From NCBI RefSeq assembly GCF_019402665.1, contig NZ_VSST01000075.1, positions 1 through 53,891 on the forward strand: a stretch of 53,891 nucleotides of DNA, given 5' to 3'. The notes below the pieces were generated by a model. The model was not told where the DNA came from, did not search any database, and worked only from the letters and a program-made list of their open reading frames with translations. Positions 8,117 to 16,122 of the stretch are shown here, in pieces; within the stretch, counting starts at the first letter, position 1, and the number at the start of each line of letters is the position of its first letter. A program made the position numbers and the translations under genes. Source of the stretch: Bradyrhizobium canariense. Lineage in GTDB: Bacteria > Pseudomonadota > Alphaproteobacteria > Rhizobiales > Xanthobacteraceae.

Positions 8117-8704
8117 TCAGCCGCGGAAATCCTCGTGCAGCAGGCCGAACAACAAATGGTCCTGCCAGACCCCGTTGATACAGAGATAGCGGCGCGCCAG
8201 CCCCTCGCGCGAGAAACCGCACTTCTCCAGCACCCGGATCGAGGGCGCATTGGTCGGGATGCAGGCCGCCTCGACCCGGTGCAGATTGAGCTCGCCGAAC
8301 AGCGTCGGCAGCAGCACACGCAGCGCGGCCGTCATGTAGCCGCGCTGAGCGTGGGGCTTCCCGACCCAATAGCCGATGGTGCCGGCCTGGACGATGCCGC
8401 GGCGGACATTGGCGAGCGTGATGCCGCCGACCATGGCGCCGTCGAGCTCCCGGAAGATCAGAAAGGGATAGGACCGGTCCGCGGCGATGTCCTCGGAATA
8501 GCGGCGCAGGCGACGGCGGAAACCGGAGCGCGTGAGATCGTCCGATGGCCAGATCGGCTCCCAGGGCGTCAGGTAATCGCGGCTGGACTCGCGCAGATGG
8601 GCCCACTGCAGGAAGTCCGACATCTGCGGCGCGCGTAGCAACAGGCCGTTGCCGCGCGGCGCGAGAGCGGCGGGTCCACTGGATGGCAGGCGAAAGAGGG
8701 CCAT
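8117..8704 (-). CDS. GNAT N-acetyltransferase, RimJ-like
   Basis: This 195-residue protein resembles the RimJ/RimL group that acetylates N-termini of ribosomal or other proteins using acetyl-CoA. The acetyl-CoA loop is seen as GKPHAQRGYMTAAL, and the later NAPSIRVLEKCGFSREG is the usual C-terminal GNAT signature. It is the last gene of the leftward group thrC - M16 peptidase - GNAT, an order often seen in Rhizobiales. Substrate specificity cannot be told from sequence. Confidence 0.9.
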   Translation of the reverse strand: MALFRLPSSGPAALAPRGNGLLLRAPQMSDFLQWAHLRESSRDYLTPWEPIWPSDDLTRSGFRRRLRRYSEDIAADRSYPFLIFRELDGAMVGGITLANVRRGIVQAGTIGYWVGKPHAQRGYMTAALRVLLPTLFGELNLHRVEAACIPTNAPSIRVLEKCGFSREGLARRYLCINGVWQDHLLFGLLHEDFRG

Positions 8705-8744
8705 GGTGATGCTTCCCGGGGGCGGATCAACCCGTGCGCGGCTC

Positions 8745-10034
8745 CTAATGCAGCCGCGCCTTGGCGCGTGCCCGGGTCAATCCTTCCGCAAAAGACACCG
8801 CCGTGTCCAGACCCCTGCCACTGCCTAATGCGACAACCGCAGGGCGGCTGCGCGAAAGCAGTGCACGCGCCGCATCCCGGGTCGATTCGACGCTGACGGC
8901 GTCGATCCGGGCCACCAGCTCCTCGGCGGTCTGGGGCCGGCCATAGGCCAGCACATGCCGGGCGAGCTGCTCGGCACGGGACGAGCAGCTCTCCAGCGCC
9001 ATCAGCAGCCCCGCCTTCATCTGCGCCTTCGCCCGCGCGATCTCGACCTCGGTCAGGGTCTCGACCGAATCGTTCATGATGTCGACCACGACCTCCATCA
9101 TCTCGGGCGCGTCGGCCGGATCGGTGCCGGTGTAGAGGCCGAAGAAGCCGGTGTCGGTATAGGGGGCGTGGAACGAGTAGATCGAGTAACAGAGGCCGCG
9201 CTTCTCGCGCACCTCCTGGAACAGCCGCGATGACATCCCGCCGCCGAGGATGTTGGTGAAGACCTGGAGCGAGAACAGCGACAGATCGGTCTGCGGCACG
9301 CCCTCCAGCGCCAGCGTCAGATGCGCCTGTTCGAGCTCGCGATGCACCACCTTGGTGCCGCCCTTGCCGAACTGCGCGGGTTGCGGCTTGGGACCCGCTG
9401 TCCCCTCAAAACTGGCAAAGCGCTGCTCGACCTCGGCGACCACCTGCTTGTGATCGACCGCCCCGGCGGCCGCCACCACCATGTCCGGCCCGCGGTAATG
9501 CGTCGACAGATAGTCGCGCAGCGAGTCGCGGCTGAAGGCACGCAAGGTCTTCGCGGTGCCGAGCAGCGAACGGCCCATCGGCTGGTCGGGATAGCAGAGC
9601 TCGTTGAGGTGCTCGAACACGACGTCGTCAGGCGTGTCCTGCGCCGCGCCGATCTCCTGCACGATGACGTTCTTCTCGCGCTCGAGCTCGTCGGGCTCGA
9701 AGGCCGGATTGGCCAGGATGTCAGCGAGCACGTCGAGCGCGAGCGGCACGTCAGCCTTCAGCACCCGCGCATAATAGGACGTGGTCTCGGTCGAGGTGCC
9801 GGCGTTGAGGTCGCCGCCGACCGCCTCGATCTCCTCGACGATCTCGCGCGACGAGCGCTTCGTCGTGCCTTTGAACGCCATATGTTCCAGGAGATGCGAG
9901 ATGCCGTGCTCGTTGGGCTTCTCGTCGCGCCCGCCGACGCCGGCCCAGACGCCAAGCGCCGCGGTCTCGAGATGGGGCATCTTGTCGGTGACGACGGTCA
10001 GGCCGGACGCAAGCTTGGAAATCTCGACGCTCAT
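8745..10034 (-). CDS. M16 family zinc metallopeptidase (processing-peptidase-like)
   Basis: This 429-residue protein has the inverted zinc motif HLLEH (H47, E50, H51) and the third ligand region around E127 (VIVQEIGAAQD), so it should be catalytically active. It resembles mitochondrial processing peptidase beta and bacterial homologues whose substrates are largely unknown. The N-terminal M16 domain and the C-terminal homologous domain are both present, as in full-length single-chain members. Its ATG overlaps the thrC stop codon by four bases (ATGA), which indicates translational coupling. No signal peptide is seen, so it is probably cytoplasmic. Confidence 0.95.
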   Translation of the reverse strand: MSVEISKLASGLTVVTDKMPHLETAALGVWAGVGGRDEKPNEHGISHLLEHMAFKGTTKRSSREIVEEIEAVGGDLNAGTSTETTSYYARVLKADVPLALDVLADILANPAFEPDELEREKNVIVQEIGAAQDTPDDVVFEHLNELCYPDQPMGRSLLGTAKTLRAFSRDSLRDYLSTHYRGPDMVVAAAGAVDHKQVVAEVEQRFASFEGTAGPKPQPAQFGKGGTKVVHRELEQAHLTLALEGVPQTDLSLFSLQVFTNILGGGMSSRLFQEVREKRGLCYSIYSFHAPYTDTGFFGLYTGTDPADAPEMMEVVVDIMNDSVETLTEVEIARAKAQMKAGLLMALESCSSRAEQLARHVLAYGRPQTAEELVARIDAVSVESTRDAARALLSRSRPAVVALGSGRGLDTAVSFAEGLTRARAKARLH

Positions 10035-11449
10035 CCGGCAACTCCCTGTTTCGCGGCGCGGCTGACCGACAGCACGAACCGCTCGACCTCGGCCTGGTCG
10101 TTCTTCATCACCTTCATGTGTTCGGATTTGGTCATCAGACCATCGAGCCAGGCCGGCAGTTGCGGCCGCTGGCCGCAGGCCGCTTCGACCGCATCGGGGA
10201 ATTTGGCCGGATGCGCGGTGGACAGCACGATGCTGGGAACCGTCCTGTCCGTGGTGTCGCGGTCGGCGACCGCAAGCGCGACCGCAGTGTGGGGGTCGAC
10301 CAGTTCGCCCGCCTCGCGCCAGGCGGCGCGGATCGCGGCCGCGGTCTCGGTCTCGTCAGCCCGGCCTGCGTCGAATCCCTCGCGGATCGCGGCCAGCGTC
10401 GCATCGGGCAGCACGAAGCGGCCGGATTGCTTCAGCGAATCCATCAGACGGCGCACGCCGGCGGCATCGCGCCCGCCAGCTTCGAACAGCAGCCGCTCGA
10501 AATTCGAGGAGATCTGGATGTCCATCGACGGCGACGCCGTCGCGTGGACCTCGCGCACCTCGTAGATCCCGGTCTTCAGCGTGCGCGCCAGGATGTCGTT
10601 GACGTTGGCGGCGATGCCCAGGGTCCGCACCGGAAGACCCATGCGCTTGGCGACATAGCCGGCAAAGATGTCGCCGAAATTGCCGGTTGGCACGACGAAG
10701 TCCACCGCGCGCGCGGGTGCGCCGACGGCAACGGCGGAGGTGAAATAGTAGACCACTTGGGCGACGATGCGCGCCCAATTGATGGAATTGACACCGGACA
10801 GCGAGATCGCATCGCGGAAGCGATGGTTGTTGAACATCGCCTTCACGATGGCCTGGCAATCGTCGAAATTGCCCTCGACGGCGAGCGCATGGACGTTGGC
10901 CGCGCCCGTCGTCGTCATCATCCGCCGCTGCACCTCGGAGATGCGGCCATGCGGGAACAGCACCATGAGATCGACATTTTCGAGCCCTGCGAACGCGTCG
11001 ACCGCAGCACCGCCGGTGTCGCCCGAGGTCGCGACCACGATGGTGGTGCGCTGGCCGCGCTTGGCGAGCACGTGGTCCATCAGCCGCGAGATCAGCTGCA
11101 TCGCCACGTCCTTGAAGGCGAGCGTCGGACCGTGGAACAGCTCAAGCACAAACTGGTGCGGCGCCATCTGGCGCAGCGGCACCACCGCCGGATGGCGGAA
11201 GGTGGCGTAGGCCTCGTTCGCCATGCGGCCGAGCTCGGCGTCCGAGATCTCGCCGGCGACGAAGGGGCGGATCACCTCGACCGCGACCTCCCAATAGGGA
11301 CGACCGAAGAAGCCGGCGATGGCGTCAGGCGAGAGTTGCGGCCAAGTGGCCGGCACATACAGGCCGCCGTCGCGGGCGAGCCCGGTCAGCATCACGTCGC
11401 AGAAGCCGAGTTCGGGGGCCTCGCCCCGGGTCGAGATATAACGAGTCAA
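10031..11449 (-). CDS. thrC: Threonine synthase
   Basis: Threonine synthase converts O-phosphohomoserine to threonine using PLP. The PLP lysine lies in GPTLAFKDVAMQL, and the long-form architecture (about 472 residues) with N-terminal TRYISTRGEAPELGF fits the family. An in-frame ATG exists at 11491, but the conserved N-terminus begins at a TTG at 11449 with a strong GGAGGG site five bases ahead, so TTG is the preferred start. A rare start codon may hold expression down. It overlaps the downstream M16 gene by four bases. A small hairpin (CGAGCC-TG-GGCTCG) lies just upstream of the ribosome site. Confidence 0.96.
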   Translation of the reverse strand: MTRYISTRGEAPELGFCDVMLTGLARDGGLYVPATWPQLSPDAIAGFFGRPYWEVAVEVIRPFVAGEISDAELGRMANEAYATFRHPAVVPLRQMAPHQFVLELFHGPTLAFKDVAMQLISRLMDHVLAKRGQRTTIVVATSGDTGGAAVDAFAGLENVDLMVLFPHGRISEVQRRMMTTTGAANVHALAVEGNFDDCQAIVKAMFNNHRFRDAISLSGVNSINWARIVAQVVYYFTSAVAVGAPARAVDFVVPTGNFGDIFAGYVAKRMGLPVRTLGIAANVNDILARTLKTGIYEVREVHATASPSMDIQISSNFERLLFEAGGRDAAGVRRLMDSLKQSGRFVLPDATLAAIREGFDAGRADETETAAAIRAAWREAGELVDPHTAVALAVADRDTTDRTVPSIVLSTAHPAKFPDAVEAACGQRPQLPAWLDGLMTKSEHMKVMKNDQAEVERFVLSVSRAAKQGVAG

Positions 11450-11607
11450 ACTGCCCTCCAAAGGCCGGCCGAGCCTGGGCTCGATCCGCAAGCCTTTGAT
11501 TTTACGAAATTACTTGTTAACAGCCAGAGGCTTTGGGCCACCATAAAGTGTTTTGCGGCATCAGGAAACCGCTTCGCGCCTGGGGCCATTCAAGGAAAAA
11601 GGCTGCC

Positions 11608-11638
11608 AACGAAAAGGGCTGCGGCAATGCCGCAGCCC
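11608..11638 (-). terminator. Strong leftward terminator hairpin
   Basis: A perfect 10-bp stem with a three-base loop is followed leftward by TTTTCG. It would end a leftward transcript about 160 bases before the thrC start. Confidence 0.8.
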
Positions 11639-11710
11639 TCTCTTGGAAGGTCTGTCGTTGTGTGCAGACCGGTTTGGCCTCTTGGGGTCACCGACCCGCA
11701 AAAACTGTTC
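11608..11710 (-). ncRNA. Candidate small RNA upstream of thrC
   Basis: Reading leftward there are three consecutive hairpins: GGGTC-GGT-GACCC, GGTCTG...CAGACC, and a perfect 10-bp stem GGGCTGCGGC-ATT-GCCGCAGCCC followed by TTTT. The last one is a good intrinsic terminator, but no coding gene ends there: the nearest leftward gene stops about 370 bases earlier. TTGACG at 11740-11745 could be a -35 box, with only a poor -10, so the 5' end is a guess. Alternatives are a leader or attenuator for thrC, or a long 3' UTR of the response regulator. Confidence 0.4.
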
Positions 11711-12004
11711 GCGCAAGCTTTCGTCGGCTGTCACGACATCGTCAAGGGACAAAACGGGATGTGCGAGAAAATGTTCCTGTTTTTCCCGACACGCTTCGGC
11801 GCGGGCAAACGTTCGCGAGCGGTCTTGCGTCACGCACTGCCATTATATCCCGAACGATCGGACAGTTCGGGAACGAACGATGGCTGCGCTCATTGTGTCG
11901 GCGGATGGTATCGGCGCTATCCATGCATTGCCCGGCTGAGCGCCGAGACCGGTCCGCCCGCCGAACCGGCAGCATCCTGGAGCAGCCGGTTCGGCGCCCG
12001 GGCG

Positions 12005-12649
12005 TCAGTTCATCCCGATTTCCACCGCGATCCGGATCAGGTCGGAATGGTTCTTGGCACCGAGCTTCTGCTTGAGTAGGGAGGTGGTGTTGGCGACGGT
12101 CTTGTAGGAGATACCGAGCGCCTCGGCGACCTCCACGATCTTGTCGCCTCGACCCAGCAGGCGAAGAATCTCGAGCTCCCGCGGCGTCATCTGCGAGGCA
12201 GGATTGGCCTTGATGGCCGCGCCGGAAAACGTCACGGCTTCCGCGAGCTGCGGTGAGATGAAATTGTCGCCCGCAACCACCTTGCGCACCGCCTTGAGCA
12301 GGATCCGGGGATCGTCGCCCTTTGAGACGTAGCCCTGCGCCCCAAGCTCGACCGCCCGCACCACGAAGGCCGGATCGTCGTTCATGCTGAACATGATGAT
12401 CTTGGCGTCAGGATCGTCCTTACGAATGCGCCGCATCAGTTCAAAGCCGGAGACGTCGGGCAGGCTGATGTCGATCACAGTGACGTCGGGCCGCTTGCTG
12501 ACATAGGCGCGATGCCCGGATTTGGCGTCGGTCGCCTCGTCGATCCGGATCGAATGGTCGGTGGCGAACAGGGTGCGGCAACCGGACAGCACCACGGGAT
12601 GGTCGTCGACAATCAGGACGCGGGTCGCCGGCTTGGCAGTATCTTGCAT
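12005..12649 (-). CDS. Two-component response regulator, NarL/LuxR family
   Basis: This 214-residue regulator has a receiver domain with VDDHPV, the likely phospho-acceptor D60 (VTVIDISLPD) and the conserved K110 (GYVSKG). The C-terminal LuxR-type helix-turn-helix includes MTPRELEILRLL and EVAEALGISYKTVANTTSLL. It is divergent from a sensor kinase whose dimerisation domain is of the HisKA_3 type that partners NarL-type regulators, so the two are very probably a cognate pair. The shared gap is only 85 bases. Target genes are unknown. Confidence 0.94.
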   Translation of the reverse strand: MQDTAKPATRVLIVDDHPVVLSGCRTLFATDHSIRIDEATDAKSGHRAYVSKRPDVTVIDISLPDVSGFELMRRIRKDDPDAKIIMFSMNDDPAFVVRAVELGAQGYVSKGDDPRILLKAVRKVVAGDNFISPQLAEAVTFSGAAIKANPASQMTPRELEILRLLGRGDKIVEVAEALGISYKTVANTTSLLKQKLGAKNHSDLIRIAVEIGMN

Positions 12650-12734
12650 TGTAATTCTCTAGTTTTTCGACTCATAAACCGACGGGAACAAATGGAAAGA
12701 GCAAAATCCCCTGACGCGCGTTAGAATTGACCTA

Positions 12735-14075
12735 ATGTGGCAACGCTTCTCGTTCAGGACCCAACTGTTTCTGCCGCTCGGCTTGAGCTTCCTCGCCGCG
12801 CTGATCATGGGCGGCGTGCTGCTCCAAACCTTCGCGACCGGCCAACTGGCGGACGAGAACGAGCCGGGGCGGCGTTCGATTCAGACCATTGCCGCCGCGC
12901 TCAACAACACCCTGCGCACCTCGAACAACCCGCGGCAGACGCTCGACGCCTTTGTCCATTCTCTGGACACCTCCTCCGATATCCAATTCCGTGCCGTGGA
13001 GACGGGTCCAGCGTCCTCAGCGAGGGGCGGCCTGCGCAAGCCGCATGGCGTACCGCAATGGTTTGTCGACCTGCTCACCATTCCGGACATGGACGCGGCG
13101 GCTCCGGTGACGATCGGCGGCCAGCGTGTCGGCGATCTCGTCTTCCTGCCGGACCTGTCGGCCGACCTGTTCGAGAAGTGGATCGGCTTTCTCGCGCTGA
13201 CCATCCTCGTTGCCGTGCTGATGGTGCTCACCGGCACCATTGCCTATGTTTTCGCGGGATCGGCCCTGCGCCCGCTGCAAGATCTCGGCGAAGGACTCAC
13301 GCGGATGCGGCGCGGCGACTACGCAACGCCGATCCCGGTCAGAGGACCGCCGGAAATCCGGCAAAGCTGCGAGGAGGCCAATGCGCTGGCCGAAACGCTG
13401 GCGCAATTGAGCCAGGACAATCGCGACCTGCTGCATCGGCTGGTGTCGCTCCAGGACGACGAGCGGCGCGATCTCGCGCGCGAACTGCACGACGAACTCG
13501 GTCCGCTGCTGTTCAGCATCCGCGCCGGCACGATCGCATTGGCCGACGCCTCGCCCCCGGCGGGAAATCCCGGCAGTTCGGCGCAGGATGTGTTGCAATC
13601 GGTCGAGGCGCTCCAGCAGACCAACCGCCGCATCCTCGACCGGTTGCGACCGCTCTACATCGAGGAATTGGGTCTGGAGACCACCGTGCAGACGCTGCTC
13701 CGGAATTTTCGCAAGCAGGCGCCGTCTATCGACCTGACGGACACGATCGATCCGGATCTCAACGCGATCGGCGGGCCGCTGGCTCAGACCGTCTATCGCG
13801 TGATTCAGGAGGCGCTGACCAACGTGCTGCGTCATGCCGGCGCCAGCAATGCCCATGTGCAGGCGACCTTCGCCGGGGAGACGGTCGTCATCGAGATTTC
13901 CGACGATGGCGGCGGCTTTCCCGAAGGTAATGTGTTCGGCCGCGGCCTGACCGGCATGCATGAGCGCGTGCGCGCACTCAGCGGATCGCTGTCACTGCTG
14001 CGCGTGGACGACAGGACTTATGTGCGCTGCCGCCTTCCCGCCGAGCCGGCACGCGAGGCGCCGGTCACCGGCTAG
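12735..14075 (+). CDS. Sensor histidine kinase, NarX/DegS (HisKA_3) type
   Basis: This 446-residue inner-membrane kinase has a first membrane helix at about 9-31, an extracytoplasmic domain of about 115 residues (LapD/MoxY-like N-terminal region), a second helix at 150-174 and a HAMP linker with GSALRPLQDL. The HisKA_3 motif RRDLARELHDELGPLL places the phosphorylated histidine at H252. The ATPase domain has VIQEALTNVLRHAG and the glycine box ISDDGGGFPEG...GRGLTGMHERV. It should phosphorylate the divergent NarL-type regulator. The stimulus is unknown. The TAG stop codon is the first triplet of a copy of repeat R3. Confidence 0.94.
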   Translation: MWQRFSFRTQLFLPLGLSFLAALIMGGVLLQTFATGQLADENEPGRRSIQTIAAALNNTLRTSNNPRQTLDAFVHSLDTSSDIQFRAVETGPASSARGGLRKPHGVPQWFVDLLTIPDMDAAAPVTIGGQRVGDLVFLPDLSADLFEKWIGFLALTILVAVLMVLTGTIAYVFAGSALRPLQDLGEGLTRMRRGDYATPIPVRGPPEIRQSCEEANALAETLAQLSQDNRDLLHRLVSLQDDERRDLARELHDELGPLLFSIRAGTIALADASPPAGNPGSSAQDVLQSVEALQQTNRRILDRLRPLYIEELGLETTVQTLLRNFRKQAPSIDLTDTIDPDLNAIGGPLAQTVYRVIQEALTNVLRHAGASNAHVQATFAGETVVIEISDDGGGFPEGNVFGRGLTGMHERVRALSGSLSLLRVDDRTYVRCRLPAEPAREAPVTG

Positions 14076-14128
14076 AGCCTTTTCGAGCGAAGTGGATACC
14101 AGTTCGCGTGAAGAAAACGCGTCAAAAC
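14073..14128 (+). repeat. Dispersed repeat family R3, copy 2
   Basis: It begins TAGAGCCTTTTCGAGCGAAG and ends in AAGAAAACGCGTCAAAACA, closely matching the reverse complement of 2889-2943. The first TAG is the kinase stop codon, just as in copy 1. Paired arms could form a hairpin at the 3' end of the kinase mRNA. Confidence 0.85.
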
Positions 14129-14169
14129 AGAATCTGGTGTTCGGTTCTGACTTAATCAGGACGGAAACT

Positions 14170-14535
14170 CTAGCACGCCCAGCCAAGCTGCGCGTTCTGT
14201 CGCGCCGGCTCGCACAGCGTGGTGCGGATCTTGCCGTCCGGACTAAAACAAAACGAGGCGCGGAAGCGTAGCGCGCCGGCGACGGAATATTCGAGATCGA
14301 CGCCGTGTGGCGCAGGATGGATTTCCTCCAGCCCGAAACCGACCGACGAGAAAGCGCTGAGCCGCGGCTGCCAATAGGCTTCGAGCTCGCTCCGGCCGCG
14401 ATAGCGCTGCGTGCCGTTGCACGTGCATTCGACGTGGGCGTCGTCCGCATAGAGGTCGAGGAGCGCCGCGAGGTCGCCCTTCCTGCAGGCATCCACCCAG
14501 TCGACGACAATTCCCATCTGGTCGAAATCGCTCAC
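14170..14535 (-). CDS. SnoaL/NTF2-like fold protein
   Basis: This protein of about 121 residues has the NTF2/SnoaL cone-fold pattern: an N-terminal helix with WVDACRKGDLAALLDLYADDAHVEC, then YRGRSELEAYWQPRL, then beta strands. Members act as small isomerases or hydrolases or as binding domains; no specific activity can be assigned. The proposed start is a GTG at 14535 with an AGGA site; an ATG at 14517 is also possible. The longer frame up to 14676 runs into non-coding repeat sequence and was not used. Confidence 0.75.
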   Translation of the reverse strand: MSDFDQMGIVVDWVDACRKGDLAALLDLYADDAHVECTCNGTQRYRGRSELEAYWQPRLSAFSSVGFGLEEIHPAPHGVDLEYSVAGALRFRASFCFSPDGKIRTTLCEPARQNAQLGWAC

Positions 14536-14872
14536 GCTGCAATCCTGTCGGCCGCGGAAAAACGATGGCGGCTTAGGACCACACTCGTGAATGTGCGCTG
14601 AATGGTAAACCCCGGGCGATACCGGGTTCCCTGGCAGGGCTGTCGCATATGAAGAAATATATTCGACTGCGGCCATCCTTCGAGACGCCCGCCTGCGGCG
14701 GGCCCTCAGGATGAGGGATGAGTATGCGGCAGCATTTCAACGCGGATGGATGCAGCTGAGCCTCATCCTGAGGAGGCCGCGAAGCGGTCGTCTCGAAGGA
14801 TGAGGCGTTCGCTCTGGCGCCGCCAGACGTCATATGCGATAGCCTTGGGTTTCCTGAGTGGATCTACGGAGC
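14536..14872. other. Intergenic region with repeat R4
   Basis: About 337 bases separate the NTF2-like gene from SURF1. Most of it is taken up by the long inverted repeat at 14675-14801. No gene was recognised. Confidence 0.65.
14675..14801. repeat. Long inverted repeat, family R4
   Basis: The arm ATCCTTCGAGACG...CCTCAGGATGAG (14675-14715) is mirrored by CTCATCCTGAGG...GTCTCGAAGGAT (14762-14801). Each arm also contains a smaller stem. This is a familiar-looking bradyrhizobial intergenic palindrome. Confidence 0.9.
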
Positions 14873-15625
14873 TCAGCCCCGTCGCCGCCCTCTTGCCCAA
14901 ACGGCGAAGGCGATGAGCACGGCGCCTGCAAGCGTGAACCAGGTGATGGCGTATTGCAGGTGATCGTCCTTGAGATGCACGTCGAGCGGCCCCGGCCGCG
15001 GAATGCCGTTCTCGGGCGCGGGCTGCTCGAGGTCGACATAGAACGGCGCAACCGCGCCCCAGCCCAGCGCGCTCGCGATCGCCACGTGATCGCGCACGAA
15101 CCACAGCCGCTTGTCGCGGTTCGCCGCCGGGGTCAGCCAGCCAGGTGCCTCGGGGAAGCGCAGATAGCCGGTGAACGAGACCGCCTGGCCCGTGACGAGC
15201 TTCTTGACCGCGCGATCCTCGACGCTGCGATCCTGCATGGTATTTTCGACGAAGCCCGCATCGATCACCACCGTCTCGCCGCTCGGCAGCCGCGCCGGCA
15301 GGAACGCCCAGGTGCCGGGGCCTGACGCATCCTTGCGTACGGCGGATCCGGGGGAATAGACCATCGCATCAGGCAACGGCGCATAGGTCGCGGTAAAGCT
15401 GACACGGCGGAATTCATCGCGCGCGGGGCTTAGCGCGGCCCATCGCGCCGGCGGCGGCAGAGCGACCGGTGCCTCCGCGAGACGCTCGGTGAGTGCGGCG
15501 ATCAGCTCGTGCTTGGCGATGCGGCGCTGCAATTGCCAGATACCGAGCACGATGCAGACCGCAGTCAGGAATAGCGTGAACAGCGCGAAGCCGGCCACGC
15601 GGGGCTTGCGCGCGGTCTCGTTCAT
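14873..15625 (-). CDS. SURF1 family cytochrome oxidase biogenesis protein
   Basis: This 250-residue membrane protein belongs to the SURF1/Shy1 family, which helps insert heme a into subunit I of aa3-type oxidases. It has an N-terminal membrane helix (VAGFALFTLFLTAVCIVLGI) followed by the signature WQLQRR, a large extracytoplasmic domain, and a C-terminal helix around residues 225-243 with YAITWFTLAGAVLIAFAVW. It is the last gene of the leftward oxidase cluster. Its ATG overlaps the DUF983 stop by four bases, so the two are translationally coupled. Confidence 0.95.
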   Translation of the reverse strand: MNETARKPRVAGFALFTLFLTAVCIVLGIWQLQRRIAKHELIAALTERLAEAPVALPPPARWAALSPARDEFRRVSFTATYAPLPDAMVYSPGSAVRKDASGPGTWAFLPARLPSGETVVIDAGFVENTMQDRSVEDRAVKKLVTGQAVSFTGYLRFPEAPGWLTPAANRDKRLWFVRDHVAIASALGWGAVAPFYVDLEQPAPENGIPRPGPLDVHLKDDHLQYAITWFTLAGAVLIAFAVWARGRRRG

Positions 15626-16023
15626 TTCGCGCGGTCGACCAGCCGGCCCGGTGCCGCCTTATGGTGGAATTGCAGCGCGATCAGCAGCGACTTCATGGCG
15701 CGCAACGGCAGCAGGGTGGTCGCAAGGATCAGCGGCAGCCACAGCACCGCATGCAGCCAATACGGCGGCTGGTACTTGACCTCGACGACGAGCGCGCAGC
15801 CGACCACGATCGCACCGGCCAGCATGATTATGAAGATCGCCGGACCGTCACCGGAATCGATGAAGGCGTAGTCGAGGCCGCAATGCTCGCAGGACGGCGC
15901 AAGCGTCAGGAAGCCTGCATAGAGCTTGCCCTGGCCGCAGCGCGGGCATTTGCAGGCAAGCCCGCGCAGCGCGCTCTGCAGGACGGTGGCTTGCGACTCG
16001 GACGTGTCGTCGGCTTTGTTCAT
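15622..16023 (-). CDS. DUF983 family zinc-ribbon membrane protein
   Basis: This protein of about 133 residues has an N-terminal zinc-ribbon-like pattern (CKCPRCGQGKLY, then CEHCGLDY) followed by two membrane helices with GDGPAIFIIMLAGAIVVGCALV. The family commonly sits between ctaE and SURF1 in alphaproteobacteria, so a role in oxidase maturation is likely but unproven. The ATG at 16023 was preferred; a GTG six codons upstream is also in frame and neither has a clear ribosome site. A terminator separates it from ctaE, so it may have its own promoter. Confidence 0.88.
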   Translation of the reverse strand: MNKADDTSESQATVLQSALRGLACKCPRCGQGKLYAGFLTLAPSCEHCGLDYAFIDSGDGPAIFIIMLAGAIVVGCALVVEVKYQPPYWLHAVLWLPLILATTLLPLRAMKSLLIALQFHHKAAPGRLVDRAK

Positions 16024-16071
16024 GATGACAGGGTCTATCACAGTTTCTGCCGAAACCCCTGCGCGCAGAAA

Positions 16072-16105
16072 AGCAAAAGGGCGGCCCCGGGGCCGCCCTT
16101 TCTCG
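16072..16105 (-). terminator. Terminator after ctaE
   Basis: A 13-bp perfect palindrome arm (AAAGGGCGGCCCC and its complement) is followed leftward by TTTTGCTTTTC. It lies about 20 bases beyond the ctaE stop codon. Confidence 0.88.
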
Positions 16106-16122
16106 ATCCGAAGTCAGCCCGC

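Larger units (their letters stand above)
11450..12004. other. Long intergenic region upstream of thrC
   Basis: About 555 bases separate thrC from the leftward response regulator. It contains a candidate leftward small RNA ending in a strong hairpin (11608-11710) and an inverted repeat CCCGAAC / GTTCGGG (11849-11871, nine-base spacer). A 90-codon leftward open frame crosses the hairpin and lacks family resemblance, so no protein gene is called. Confidence 0.6.

Noticed and set aside
11561..11833. Ninety-codon leftward frame in the gap upstream of thrC
   Set aside because: It passes straight through the strong terminator hairpin, starts at GTG without a good ribosome site and resembles no family I know.
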